From: Lacrimispora sphenoides
Lineage (GTDB): Bacteria > Bacillota > Clostridia > Lachnospirales > Lachnospiraceae
Reading direction: 5' to 3'
Assembly: GCF_900105215.1 (NCBI RefSeq)
Contig: NZ_FOIP01000002.1
Coordinates: 434,001 to 498,000, forward strand
Length of the DNA stretch: 64,000 nt
In this document: one piece after another, positions 8,660 through 17,469 of the stretch
How positions within the stretch are numbered: position 1 is the first letter of the stretch
How the letters are laid out: each line of letters starts with the position of its first letter
Made by a program: the position numbers and the translations under genes
The notes under the pieces: generated by a model
Seen by the model: the letters and a program-made list of their open reading frames with translations, nothing else
Told to the model about the DNA's origin: nothing
Database searches by the model: none

Positions 8660-9073
8660 ATGAAAAACTATACAATTACAGTGAATGGGAATGTTTATGA
8701 AGTAACCGTAGAAGAAGGCTTAACCACAGGTGTCCCGGCAGCAGCTAAGATGCCAACTGTACCTGCGCCTTCTGCACCAGCCGCACCAGCTCCCTCTGCA
8801 CCGAAGGCAGCGCCTGCACCGGCAGCTCCTGTGAAGGCGGCAAACGTCGGCTCAGAAGGCGATCTAAAGGTAGCGGCTCCCATGCCAGGCAAGATCCTTG
8901 GACTTAAGGTAAACCCGGGACAGGCAGTGAAACGTGGAGATGTGCTGGTTCTTCTTGAGGCTATGAAGATGGAGAACGAGATCGTAGCACCTTCCGATGG
9001 AACCGTTGCCAGTGTTAATGTAGCGATCGGTGACTCAGTAGAAGCAGGAGCAACCTTGGCTACATTAAACTAG
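8660..9073 (+). CDS. Biotin carboxyl carrier protein of the decarboxylase
   Basis: Cytoplasmic 137-residue carrier. A short N-terminal segment and an Ala/Pro-rich flexible linker (about 26-62) lead into a biotinyl domain with the attachment motif EAMKMEN, where Lys103 would be biotinylated. It shuttles carboxybiotin from a carboxyltransferase to the OadB membrane pump. AGGAGG precedes the ATG. It sits between oadG and oadB, and both carboxyltransferases of this operon lack a biotinyl domain, so this is the only carrier available here. Confidence 0.93.
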   Translation: MKNYTITVNGNVYEVTVEEGLTTGVPAAAKMPTVPAPSAPAAPAPSAPKAAPAPAAPVKAANVGSEGDLKVAAPMPGKILGLKVNPGQAVKRGDVLVLLEAMKMENEIVAPSDGTVASVNVAIGDSVEAGATLATLN

Positions 9074-9081
9074 TACGGAAG

Positions 9082-9111
9082 AATCCGCTGTAAAGATAAA
9101 CAGAGCGGATT
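9082..9111 (+). other. Intercistronic hairpin
   Basis: AATCCGCT at 9082-9089 and AGCGGATT at 9104-9111 form a perfect 8-bp stem between the biotin carrier and the pump genes. No T run follows, so RNA processing or differential stability is more likely than termination. Confidence 0.5.
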
Positions 9112-9129
9112 TCATATGGAGGGATTAAC

Positions 9130-10278
9130 ATGGATTATATAAGTAATACATTTACAAATCTTCTTCAGCAGACCGCATTTTTAAACCTGACCGCAGGGAA
9201 TATGATCATGATTCTTGTAGCCTTTATATTTTTATATCTGGCTATCAGAAAAGGATTTGAACCCCTGCTGCTGGTACCGATTTCCTTTGGTATGCTGTTA
9301 GTTAATATCTACCCGGATATTATGAAGGAGGCTGGACCAGATGGCTCCGGAGGCGGACTGCTGAATTATTTCTTTAAGCTGGATGAATGGGGAATCCTGC
9401 CACCCCTGATTTTCATGGGTGTAGGTGCCATGACGGATTTTGGACCTTTAATTGCCAATCCAAAGAGCTTTCTTTTAGGAGCGGCTGCTCAGTTCGGTAT
9501 TTATACCGCTTATTTTCTGGCTATTTTTATGGGCTTTAACGATAAGGCAGCAGCTGCCATCTCAATCATCGGTGGAGCCGACGGACCGACTTCCATATTC
9601 CTTGCAGGAAAATTGGGAATGACCTCCCTTATGGGCCCCATTGCGGTTGCGGCTTATTCCTATATGGCGCTGGTACCTATTATCCAGCCGCCGATCATGA
9701 AGCTTCTGACCACGGAAAAAGAGAGAAAGATCCGGATGGAACAGCTTCGTCCTGTATCAAGACTTGAGAGGATCTTATTTCCGATCATCGTAACAACGGT
9801 CGTATGTCTCATTCTTCCCACAACGGCTCCCCTGGTGGGCATGCTGATGTTAGGAAACTTATTTAAAGAATCCGGCGTGGTAAAGCAGTTAACGGAAACT
9901 GCAGGCAATGCCATGATGTATATCGTGGTCATCCTGTTAGGAACTTCCGTAGGTGCGACGACCAGCGCTGAGGCATTCTTAAATATGAATACCATCAAGA
10001 TCGTTATTTTAGGCCTGGTAGCATTTGCGGTAGGAACAGCCGCCGGCGTGCTGTTTGGCAAGCTGATGTGCAAGGTATCCGGCGGTAAGGTGAATCCACT
10101 GATCGGTTCTGCAGGCGTATCTGCGGTTCCTATGTCAGCCCGTGTGTCCCAGAAGGTTGGCTCTGAGGCAGATCCTACCAATTTCCTGCTGATGCATGCC
10201 ATGGGACCAAACGTGGCAGGAGTTATCGGTACTGCAGTTGCGGCTGGTACATTTATGGCAATATTCGGAGTTAGGTAA
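9130..10278 (+). CDS. oadB: Na+-translocating decarboxylase beta subunit (ion pump)
   Basis: Polytopic membrane protein of 382 residues that decarboxylates carboxybiotin and exports Na+. Family motifs are present: [19 protein letters not shown] near 145-163, containing the Asp implicated in ion binding in characterised OadB proteins, and [20 protein letters not shown] near the C-terminus. TATGGAGGGATTAAC precedes the ATG. The same subunit family serves oxaloacetate, methylmalonyl-CoA and glutaconyl-CoA decarboxylases, so the substrate is set by the carboxyltransferase partner. Confidence 0.93.
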   Translation: MDYISNTFTNLLQQTAFLNLTAGNMIMILVAFIFLYLAIRKGFEPLLLVPISFGMLLVNIYPDIMKEAGPDGSGGGLLNYFFKLDEWGILPPLIFMGVGAMTDFGPLIANPKSFLLGAAAQFGIYTAYFLAIFMGFNDKAAAAISIIGGADGPTSIFLAGKLGMTSLMGPIAVAAYSYMALVPIIQPPIMKLLTTEKERKIRMEQLRPVSRLERILFPIIVTTVVCLILPTTAPLVGMLMLGNLFKESGVVKQLTETAGNAMMYIVVILLGTSVGATTSAEAFLNMNTIKIVILGLVAFAVGTAAGVLFGKLMCKVSGGKVNPLIGSAGVSAVPMSARVSQKVGSEADPTNFLLMHAMGPNVAGVIGTAVAAGTFMAIFGVR

Positions 10279-10287
10279 CTTTTCCCT

Positions 10288-10308
10288 GGAAAGGCGTTCA
10301 GCCTTTCC
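10288..10308 (+). other. Intercistronic hairpin
   Basis: GGAAAGGC, loop GTTCA, GCCTTTCC: a perfect 8-bp stem between oadB and oadA with no T run. It could separate mRNA segments or tune stability. Confidence 0.5.
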
Positions 10309-10345
10309 GGTAAACAGAAGAATGAACAAACCTGGAGGTAAGACA

Positions 10346-11758
10346 ATGGCAGAAATAGAGAAAAAGCCGGTTAAGATTGTAGAGACAGTCCTTCGTGACG
10401 CTCATCAGTCTTTGTTTGCTACAAGAATGACAACCGAGCAGATGCTTCCCATCATAGAAAAGATGGATCAGGTTGGCTATCATGCGGTAGAGTGCTGGGG
10501 CGGAGCAACCTTTGACGCATGCCTGCGTTTCTTAAAGGAAGATCCCTGGATGAGGCTTAGAAAATTAAGGGATGGATTTAAGGATACAAAGCTGCAGATG
10601 CTGTTCCGGGGACAGAATATCCTGGGATACAACCATTATGCCGATGACGTGGTAGAGTATTTCGTCCAGAAATCTCTGGCTAACGGCATCGATATTATCC
10701 GCATTTTTGACTGCTTTAACGATCTTCGCAACTTACAGACCGCAGTGACTGCCTGCAATAAAGAAAAAGGCCATGCGCAGGTAGCTTTAAGCTATACCCT
10801 TGGGGAAGCCTATACCCTGGATTACTGGAAGGACATAGCAAAGAGGATCGAGGATATGGGTGCTGACTCCATCTGTATCAAGGACATGGCAGGTCTTTTA
10901 ATACCCTACAAGGCGGATGAGCTGGTACGGGCATTAAAAGAATCCACAAAGCTTCCGATTGACTTACACACCCATTATACTTCCGGCGTTGCTTCCATGA
11001 CCTATCTAAAGGCAGTTGAAGCAGGCTGTGATATCATCGATACCGCAATGTCTCCCCTTGCTCTTGGAACCAGCCAGCCGGCGACTGAGGTTATGGTTGA
11101 GACCTTCCGCGATACGCCCTATGACACGGGCTACGATCAGAACCTGTTGGCAGAAATCTGTGCATACTTCCAGCCGATCAGAGAGGAAGCATTAAAGAGC
11201 GGACGCTTAAATCCAAAGGTATTGGGCGTAGACATTAAGACCCTTCAGTATCAGGTACCTGGCGGCATGCTTTCTAACCTGGTGAGCCAGTTAAAGGAAG
11301 CCGGTCAGGAAGACAAATACATGGAAGTGCTGCAGGAGATTCCAAAGGTACGAAAAGACTTTGGAGAACCGCCTCTTGTTACCCCATCATCCCAGATCGT
11401 CGGTACCCAGGCCGTTTTAAATGTCATTAGCGGTGAACGTTATAAAATGGTAACGAAAGAGACAAAGAAAATTTTTATGGGCGAATTCGGACAGACGGTT
11501 AAACCATTTAATGAAGAAGTCCAGAAGAAGATCATCGGTGATGAGACGCCGATCACCTGCCGCCCGGCCGATTTGATTCCTCCCCAGCTTCCTCAGTTTG
11601 AGAAGGACTGCGCACAGTGGAAACAGCAGGATGAAGACGTACTTTCCTATGCCCTGTTCCCAACGGTTGCCAAGGAATTCTTCCAGTACCGGGCCGCACA
11701 GCAGACCGGCGTGGACTCGTCTCTGGCAGATAAAGAAAATAAGGCTTATCCGGTATAA
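10346..11758 (+). CDS. oadA: Oxaloacetate decarboxylase alpha / pyruvate carboxyltransferase subunit
   Basis: Transfers the carboxyl group between oxaloacetate and biotin (pyruvate carboxyltransferase chemistry), 470 residues. Motifs: VETVLRDAHQSLFATRM at the N-terminus (metal-binding Asp), IFDCFNDLRN, CIKDMAGLL and the DLHTHYTSG metal-ligand histidines, followed by a conserved carboxylase domain (PGGMLSNL). The protein stops before any biotinyl domain, as in split enzymes such as the transcarboxylase 5S subunit. The start is set by GGAGG at 10334-10338; an open frame extends further upstream into oadB but has no better site. A strong terminator follows. Confidence 0.92.
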   Translation: MAEIEKKPVKIVETVLRDAHQSLFATRMTTEQMLPIIEKMDQVGYHAVECWGGATFDACLRFLKEDPWMRLRKLRDGFKDTKLQMLFRGQNILGYNHYADDVVEYFVQKSLANGIDIIRIFDCFNDLRNLQTAVTACNKEKGHAQVALSYTLGEAYTLDYWKDIAKRIEDMGADSICIKDMAGLLIPYKADELVRALKESTKLPIDLHTHYTSGVASMTYLKAVEAGCDIIDTAMSPLALGTSQPATEVMVETFRDTPYDTGYDQNLLAEICAYFQPIREEALKSGRLNPKVLGVDIKTLQYQVPGGMLSNLVSQLKEAGQEDKYMEVLQEIPKVRKDFGEPPLVTPSSQIVGTQAVLNVISGERYKMVTKETKKIFMGEFGQTVKPFNEEVQKKIIGDETPITCRPADLIPPQLPQFEKDCAQWKQQDEDVLSYALFPTVAKEFFQYRAAQQTGVDSSLADKENKAYPV

Positions 11759-11765
11759 CTTCATA

Positions 11766-11799
11766 AAAATGGTCTCCCAATTTTGGGAGACCATTTTTT
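11766..11799 (+). terminator. Rho-independent terminator of the decarboxylase operon
   Basis: AAAATGGTCTCCCAA and TTGGGAGACCATTTT form a 15-bp perfect stem around a 2-nt loop, followed by a T run, 8 bp after the oadA stop. It is A/T-flanked on both sides. Confidence 0.92.
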
Positions 11800-11958
11800 A
11801 CTTTATAGGAAAATGAATGTACCCTTAGCCCTGGACCTTCTTTTGCTCCACGGTTAACTGAGGAGGAGCAAAGGAGCTGGGATACCGAAGACATTCTCTT
11901 ATAAGTATAAAGATTTTCTTACAAATAATTCCATTTGTCTGAACTTTACCTGATTCAG

Positions 11959-11988
11959 TTGACACATGGTATCATTTGTCATTATAAT
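11959..11988 (+). promoter_or_regulatory. Strong promoter for the glucosaminidase/cohesin genes
   Basis: TTGACA at 11959-11964 and TATAAT at 11983-11988 with an 18-bp spacer, about 70 bp before the gene. A second TATAAT lies at 11998-12003. Confidence 0.7.
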
Positions 11989-12056
11989 AAATAAATGTAT
12001 AATTTACATGTAATTGGAAATTTATTAAATACAAGAGGACATATTGGGAGAAACAG

Positions 12057-14378
12057 ATGAAAAAGTATAAAAAAGCTCGTAAGATGGCCGTCATTCTGGC
12101 CAGTGTCCTGGTGATGGACTCTTACATGGGAGCGGTTTCGCCATACATAAATGCTTATGCTTATACGGAAAAGGCAGCAACGGTCAATGCCACCACTTTA
12201 AACGTGAGAAGCGGCCCGGGTACGACCTATTCAGTTGTTACAAAATTAACAAATGGGGCATCGGTTACGGTGATCGATGAGAAGAACGCATCGGATGGAG
12301 CGGTCTGGTATCAGATCCGTGTGTCCGGTTCCGGCGGCCAGACGGTTACCGGATATGTTTCCAAAAGCTATCTTAAGTTTCCCGCCTCTTATACCAATGA
12401 TGCGGATTTTGAGTCCCGGCTTACGGCGGAAGGGTTTCCGGAAAGCTATAAGACAAAGCTTCGTGCGCTGCATGCCCAGTATCCCAAGTGGGTATTCCGT
12501 GCCCAGCATACGAACCTGGACTGGAACACGGCTATTAAGGAAGAAAGCCAGGCAGGAAAAACTCTGGTCCACACCAACAGCCTGTCATCCTGGAAGTCCA
12601 CAGTAGATGGCGCATATAGCTGGGATACCAGCACATGGATCGGTTTTGACGGTAGCACCTGGGTCACCGCTTCTGAAGACATTGTAAGATATTATATGGA
12701 CCCCAGGAATTTCCTTGATGAGACCAATGTCTTCCAGTTTATGACCCATACATATGACAGCAATAAGCATACGGCAGATGGATTAAAAACCATGGTAAAG
12801 GGTACGTTTCTATCCGGCGAATCTTCAGGCGGAAGCAGTAACTCTGGGAATACGGACAGTTCTTCCGGCGGCGGCACGGTCATAGGGCCAGGTGCGGCCA
12901 TTGGGCCGGGAGCGGCTACTAACCCGGGGGCGGGATCGGAGTCCAATTCCGATTCAGGAAAGGTCAGTCTGGAAGGGCCGCAAGCTTCCATAACGCCTAA
13001 AAACCTTCCTATCGTTATGGAATACGGACCGGGAGCCAGCCTTACGGGGCCGTCCTCATCCGATACCAATTCCAATACCAATACCACTGGAACAGTTTCA
13101 GGCAGCAACGCCTATGTGAACATGATCATGAATGCGGCTTCTCAGTCAGGAGTGAACCCTTACGTCCTTGCAGCTATGATCATTCAGGAGCAGGGATCTT
13201 CCGGTACAGGCAAAAGCATTTCAGGAACAGAATCCGGTTACCAAGGATATTATAATTTTTTTAATATTGAAGCATATCAGTCAGGAACTATGACTGCGGT
13301 GCAAAGAGGCTTATGGTGGGCGTCCCAGTCCGGCAATTATGAAAGGCCATGGAATTCTCCTGAAAAATCAATTTTAGGCGGAGCTTTCTATTATGGTAAT
13401 AACTATGTAAAAGTTGGGCAGGATACATTTTATCTGAAGAAGTTTAACGTACAGGGGTCTAATTTATATAAACACCAGTATATGACCAATGTACAGGGAG
13501 CTGCATCAGAGGGTGCTGTTTATTCAAAAGCCTATAACAGCGACATGAAACAGACAGAGCTTGAGTTTAAGATACCAATTTATAACAACATGCCTGATAA
13601 CGCCTGCAGCCAGCCTACCGGCGATGGCAATCCAAACAATAAGCTGTCCGGTTTAAGCGTGGAAGGATTTGTCATGACTCCCACCTTTAGCCGCGATACT
13701 CTTGCATACGATTTGATTGTGGATCCCGGAGTATCAAGCATCAATGTGAATGCAACCGCCCTCAGTTCCTTGGCATCTGTCAAAGGGACAGGTACCATTG
13801 CGCTTTCAAGCGGCAATAATGATATCAAGGTGACGATTACGGCACAAAATGGAAGTGTCAGGGAATACGTCCTTCATGTGGTACGCCAGAACAACGGCCC
13901 GACTTATTCCTCAGGCGCTGGTACCGGAACAAGTTCCGGCTCCGGCGGCAATTCTTCTTCCGGCCCTGGCAGCAACACAGGCCCAGGAGTATCAAATTCT
14001 TCCGGTACGGATCATGCTGGAACACCGGGAGGAAGCAATGTATCCATAGCTCCTGACGGTTCCACAGGCATTTCCGTTCAGACTTCCACGGGAGTCATAG
14101 CCCAGGGACCTGGAACTGACATCAAAGTGACGGAAGCCGCCACAAGCAGTCCCCAGCAGACCCAGGCTCCGGCCGCTGGCCAGTCCTCCGCCTATGGAAT
14201 AGGAGATATTAACGGGGATGGAAAATTAAACAGCCTGGATGTACTGAAGCTTCAGCGATACCTTCTGGGATTGGAAACCATACCTGAGCAGGGCAAGCTG
14301 GCAGCTGATTTAAATGGAGACGGCAAGGTGAATTCACAGGATCTTCTGCTTTTGCAGAAAAAAATCCTCGGACTTTAA
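12057..14378 (+). CDS. Secreted SH3/glucosaminidase protein with Cadherin-like and dockerin domains
   Basis: Predicted extracellular peptidoglycan hydrolase, 773 residues. In order: Sec signal peptide (about 1-35), bacterial SH3 domain (about 38-105, with LNVRSGPGTTYS), a glucosaminidase-like domain split by a Ser/Gly/Pro-rich insert of roughly 100 residues, with the likely catalytic Glu in MIIQEQGSSG, a Cadherin-like beta-sandwich (about 530-610), a low-complexity linker and a C-terminal dockerin (about 712-773). The dockerin has two calcium-loop repeats, DINGDGKLNSLDVLKLQRYL and DLNGDGKVNSQDLLLLQKKI. The next gene encodes a cohesin, the natural partner of a dockerin. GGGAGAA precedes the ATG. 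Enzyme family is assigned by motif, not tested. Confidence 0.87.
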   Translation: MKKYKKARKMAVILASVLVMDSYMGAVSPYINAYAYTEKAATVNATTLNVRSGPGTTYSVVTKLTNGASVTVIDEKNASDGAVWYQIRVSGSGGQTVTGYVSKSYLKFPASYTNDADFESRLTAEGFPESYKTKLRALHAQYPKWVFRAQHTNLDWNTAIKEESQAGKTLVHTNSLSSWKSTVDGAYSWDTSTWIGFDGSTWVTASEDIVRYYMDPRNFLDETNVFQFMTHTYDSNKHTADGLKTMVKGTFLSGESSGGSSNSGNTDSSSGGGTVIGPGAAIGPGAATNPGAGSESNSDSGKVSLEGPQASITPKNLPIVMEYGPGASLTGPSSSDTNSNTNTTGTVSGSNAYVNMIMNAASQSGVNPYVLAAMIIQEQGSSGTGKSISGTESGYQGYYNFFNIEAYQSGTMTAVQRGLWWASQSGNYERPWNSPEKSILGGAFYYGNNYVKVGQDTFYLKKFNVQGSNLYKHQYMTNVQGAASEGAVYSKAYNSDMKQTELEFKIPIYNNMPDNACSQPTGDGNPNNKLSGLSVEGFVMTPTFSRDTLAYDLIVDPGVSSINVNATALSSLASVKGTGTIALSSGNNDIKVTITAQNGSVREYVLHVVRQNNGPTYSSGAGTGTSSGSGGNSSSGPGSNTGPGVSNSSGTDHAGTPGGSNVSIAPDGSTGISVQTSTGVIAQGPGTDIKVTEAATSSPQQTQAPAAGQSSAYGIGDINGDGKLNSLDVLKLQRYLLGLETIPEQGKLAADLNGDGKVNSQDLLLLQKKILGL

Positions 14379-14402
14379 AGTCCAACAGAAATAGGAGACA
14401 AT

Positions 14403-16250
14403 ATGAATAGGAAACTGAAAAAACTAACGGCCGGTCTGATGCTGGCCTGTGTGATTGCCATATCCTGTCCTGCCGGACGGCTGGTATCCTGGGCCGCAGA
14501 TGCTAAGATCGCGTTTTCTGACCCATCGGTCATGGTGGGAAACGAAGTAACAGTAAACATGAAAGTGACCAGTGACAGTGCCCTGGGTACGGCGGAAGTC
14601 ATGCTGTCTTATGATCCGAATATTTTGGAGTTTGTAAGCGGAACCAATGCAAATGGCGGAGCAGGAGCTATTAAGGTCCTGGGAACCATGGATTCTGCCG
14701 ATCAGAAAACTTTTAGCTTTACCTTAAAGTTTAAGGCTTTGCAGGCTGGAAATACCCAGATCAACGTGACCTCCCAGGAAATTTATGATGTGGATTCCCA
14801 GACACTTTCTTTAAGCAAGCAGGGGAGTTCAACGGTCAAGGTCACATCTCCTGCCACATATTCAAAGGATGCAACGCTTAAATCATTAAAGATTTCCCCA
14901 GGGACTCTGACTCCGGCGTTTTCTGCGTCTGTAGAAAGCTATACGGCAGAGGTAGATGGAAACACAGCGGACCTGGTAGTAAATGCGGTGGCAGCCAATG
15001 CAGGCGCTCATGTAGCACTTCAGGGAGAAAAGGGCTTAAAGTCCGGTGCAAACCAGGTGGTTATCAAGGTAACCGCAGAAGATGGGCAGACCGTTAAGAA
15101 TTATACAATTCAGGTTAATAAAGCAGATGGGGGACAAACCGCCCCGACTACAGGCGGAAATACAGAAACGTCTGAGGCCGAATTCGGCGAAGCAGTGGTG
15201 ACCATTAACGGAACCGATTACAGCATTGCATCATCCTTTGATGAATCAACGCTTCCAGAAGGCTTTGAGTCTGAGACCTATTCCTATAAAGGAACAGAAG
15301 TCATGGCTGGAAAAGGACTGGAAAAAGACCTGCTTCTGCTTTATTTAAAGGATTCCGGAGGAAACGGCGGATTCTACATTTACAATGAAGGATCGGATTC
15401 CTGGGCCCAGTTCGTTCAGGTTGAGACCGTAGCAAAAGCCATTGTCATCATTCCTCTTGATAAGGATACGGTTGTGCCGGAAGGTTTCCGTGAACGGCAG
15501 GCCGATATCGATGGTGCGCGAGTGACCGGCTGGGTGGAAAACTCAGAGGCTGAGCCTCAGTATTGCCTTTTCTATGCAATGAACTGGAACGGAGAAAAAC
15601 ATTTCTACCGTTATGATATTTCAGAAAAGACCATTCAAAGATACTATGCTTCCGGAGTTTCCAATAGTAAGTATGTGGAAATGGCCAACACATATGATCA
15701 GCTGGCTAAGGATTACTACAGGCAGCTCTACCTTCTCATTGGAGTGAGCGTTGTTGCCCTTGGATTGCTTGTTGCAGTCATCGTCCTTGCAAGAAAAGGA
15801 AACGGATCAGGCAGCGGCCGGACCGGCAGCGGCAGATCTGGAAAAGGAAAAGAAAAAGAACCGGAAGATAACCGGCTGTGGGCAGAGCCAGAGGAAGAAA
15901 TTCCAACAAGCAAGATCAAACGATACAGCAGGGAAGAGTTTGACAGAGAAAACTCCCAAACCGAACAGGATCCGGAATACCAGGAAGAAACCTTGGACGA
16001 GCCTCTTTATGCAGATGATGCAGAACAAGAAGTCCGGGAAGAGGATGATTTCGAAGAGGATGATTTCATAGAAGAAACCAGTCTGGAAGATTTTGAACGG
16101 GATCTTAAATCTTCCGGTGAAGGGAATTCCGGGAAACCAAAGGAAAAAGGCGGTTCAAGGCCTGTCCATAAGGAGCCGGATGAATTTTCGGAAACGGAAG
16201 AGCCAGATAGGGACGAAGACGACTTTGAGTATTTGGACTTAGATGATTAA
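14403..16250 (+). CDS. Membrane-anchored cohesin-domain protein
   Basis: Predicted cell-surface scaffold of 615 residues. Layout: signal peptide (about 1-32), cohesin domain (about 34-150, with VMLSYDPNILEFVSG), a Cadherin-like beta-sandwich (about 155-240), an extracellular region of unknown fold, one membrane segment (LYLLIGVSVVALGLLVAVIV, about 442-461) and a long, strongly acidic, low-complexity cytoplasmic tail. It starts 24 bp after the dockerin gene and surely shares its transcript, so it most likely holds that hydrolase at the membrane. The acidic tail could contact a cytoplasmic partner; none is identified. Confidence 0.85.
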   Translation: MNRKLKKLTAGLMLACVIAISCPAGRLVSWAADAKIAFSDPSVMVGNEVTVNMKVTSDSALGTAEVMLSYDPNILEFVSGTNANGGAGAIKVLGTMDSADQKTFSFTLKFKALQAGNTQINVTSQEIYDVDSQTLSLSKQGSSTVKVTSPATYSKDATLKSLKISPGTLTPAFSASVESYTAEVDGNTADLVVNAVAANAGAHVALQGEKGLKSGANQVVIKVTAEDGQTVKNYTIQVNKADGGQTAPTTGGNTETSEAEFGEAVVTINGTDYSIASSFDESTLPEGFESETYSYKGTEVMAGKGLEKDLLLLYLKDSGGNGGFYIYNEGSDSWAQFVQVETVAKAIVIIPLDKDTVVPEGFRERQADIDGARVTGWVENSEAEPQYCLFYAMNWNGEKHFYRYDISEKTIQRYYASGVSNSKYVEMANTYDQLAKDYYRQLYLLIGVSVVALGLLVAVIVLARKGNGSGSGRTGSGRSGKGKEKEPEDNRLWAEPEEEIPTSKIKRYSREEFDRENSQTEQDPEYQEETLDEPLYADDAEQEVREEDDFEEDDFIEETSLEDFERDLKSSGEGNSGKPKEKGGSRPVHKEPDEFSETEEPDRDEDDFEYLDLDD

Positions 16251-16281
16251 AGTACTTTAAACAATTGAATTAACAATGACG

Positions 16282-16309
16282 AAAGCACCTGAATGAAGGT
16301 GCTTTTGTT
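16282..16309 (+). terminator. Rho-independent terminator
   Basis: AAAGCACCT, loop GAATGA, AGGTGCTTTT then T-rich sequence, about 30 bp after the cohesin gene. Confidence 0.88.
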
Positions 16310-16412
16310 CTTTCGTTATTGGTTTTGAACATAGGGAACAGGACCTCCGGTTTGTTTTGACAGAGCGCAGATGACGTATAAAATGGGGAATGATGCCAGA
16401 TGATTTTTTGTG

Positions 16413-16459
16413 TTGAAAAAGGCAATAGATTGTGCTATTATGTGTATAACAGGTATAAC
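16413..16459 (+). promoter_or_regulatory. Promoter of the mcs/clpC operon with tandem operator-like repeats
   Basis: TTGAAA at 16413-16418 and TATTAT at 16436-16441 have a 17-bp spacer. Directly downstream are two copies of GTATAAC (16444-16450 and 16453-16459), 9 bp apart, overlapping the expected transcription start. The arrangement fits autoregulation by the GntR protein encoded next. Confidence 0.65.
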
Positions 16460-16475
16460 GAAAGATGGTGAAAAT

Positions 16476-16862
16476 ATGTTTTTACAAATTGATTTTAACA
16501 GTGATGAAGCGATCTACATTCAGCTTCGGAACCAGATAATCATAGGAATCGCCACAGAAAGTATAAGAGAAGGTGACCCCCTGCCTTCCGTGCGCCAGAT
16601 GGCCGACAACATAGGGATTAATATGCATACGGTAAATAAGGCGTACTCTGTGCTGAAACAGGAAGGGTTTGTCAAGCTGGACCGCCGTAAAGGGGCCGTA
16701 GTATCGCTGGACGTGGATAAAATCCAGGTCCTTGATGAAATGCGCAAAGATTTAGGAGTTGTCCTTGCCAGAGGAGTCTGTAAGAATATATCATGTGAAG
16801 AGGTTCACCAGCTGGTTGATGAGATATTCCAGTCGTTTTTAAGGGACCAGGGGGAAGAGTGA
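16476..16862 (+). CDS. GntR-family (YtrA-type) transcriptional regulator
   Basis: DNA-binding repressor of 128 residues. The N-terminal winged helix is typical GntR: YIQLRNQIIIGIATESIREG, then PLPSVRQMADNIGINMHTVN as the recognition region. The short C-terminal part is helical, as in YtrA-type members. The start at 16476 has GGTGA nearby; an in-frame ATG 22 codons earlier falls within the -35/-10 region and is unlikely. It leads the mcsA-mcsB-clpC operon in the position usually held by ctsR, so it may regulate this stress operon (inference). Confidence 0.87.
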   Translation: MFLQIDFNSDEAIYIQLRNQIIIGIATESIREGDPLPSVRQMADNIGINMHTVNKAYSVLKQEGFVKLDRRKGAVVSLDVDKIQVLDEMRKDLGVVLARGVCKNISCEEVHQLVDEIFQSFLRDQGEE

Positions 16863-16884
16863 TTCACTGGATTGGAGGTTCTTT

Positions 16885-17469
16885 ATGTTATGTGAGAAAT
16901 GTAAAATTCGCGAAGCAAATATACAATATACAGAAGTTGTAAATGGCACGAAGAAAGAGCACCATTTTTGTGCCCAATGTGCGAAAGAGATGGATTTCGG
17001 AGTGTATGCAGCTATTTTTGACGGGGAATTTCCCTTAGGAAAGCTGCTTTCCGGCCTTTTGGGGATTGAAGATAAGGATCAGGAGCCAGATAAGCTCCAT
17101 CAGATCCTGTGTCCGACCTGCGGGACCGGTTACGATGAATTTGTAAGAGACAGCAGATTTGGCTGTGCAGATTGCTACAGCGTATTTGGTCCCCTTATGG
17201 AGGACAGTTTAAAGCAGCTTCATGGAAATCTTATTCACACGGGAAAAACACCGGTTTACCAGAGGCAGGACAGTATGGATCCGGCCGGCCATGGGAACGG
17301 CCGCTCTGCGGGGACACCAATAGACCCAGAAAGCGCTGCCAACTATGAGGAAATCTTTCGGTGGGATGTCAAATTAAAGGAAGCCCTGCGATTTGAGGAT
17401 TATGAAACGGCAGCTGTTTGCCGCGATAAGATAAGAGAGCTGAAGAAAGGAAATGAGACTGATGCTTAG
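16885..17469 (+). CDS. mcsA: Protein-arginine kinase activator McsA
   Basis: Activator and metal-binding partner of McsB, 194 residues. Paired CxxC motifs are visible (CEKCKI and CAQCAK, then CPTCGTG and CADCYS), followed by a C-terminal UVR-type helix (LKEALRFEDYETAAVCRDKI). GGAGG precedes the ATG. Its 3' end overlaps the mcsB start, which suggests translational coupling. Confidence 0.93.
   Translation: MLCEKCKIREANIQYTEVVNGTKKEHHFCAQCAKEMDFGVYAAIFDGEFPLGKLLSGLLGIEDKDQEPDKLHQILCPTCGTGYDEFVRDSRFGCADCYSVFGPLMEDSLKQLHGNLIHTGKTPVYQRQDSMDPAGHGNGRSAGTPIDPESAANYEEIFRWDVKLKEALRFEDYETAAVCRDKIRELKKGNETDA

Noticed and set aside
10196..10345. N-terminal extension of oadA overlapping oadB
   Set aside because: The extension is the out-of-frame end of oadB; GGAGG and family alignment favour the start at 10346.
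9660..10346. Long minus-strand open frame opposite oadB
   Set aside because: Antisense shadow of a conserved membrane protein gene with no ribosome binding site or recognisable product.
11821..11905. Structured-looking segment with TTTGCTCC/GGAGCAAA pairing, considered as a riboswitch for the glucosaminidase gene
   Set aside because: It lies upstream of the TTGACA/TATAAT promoter of that gene, so it would not be in the transcript, and it matches no riboswitch core I recognise.
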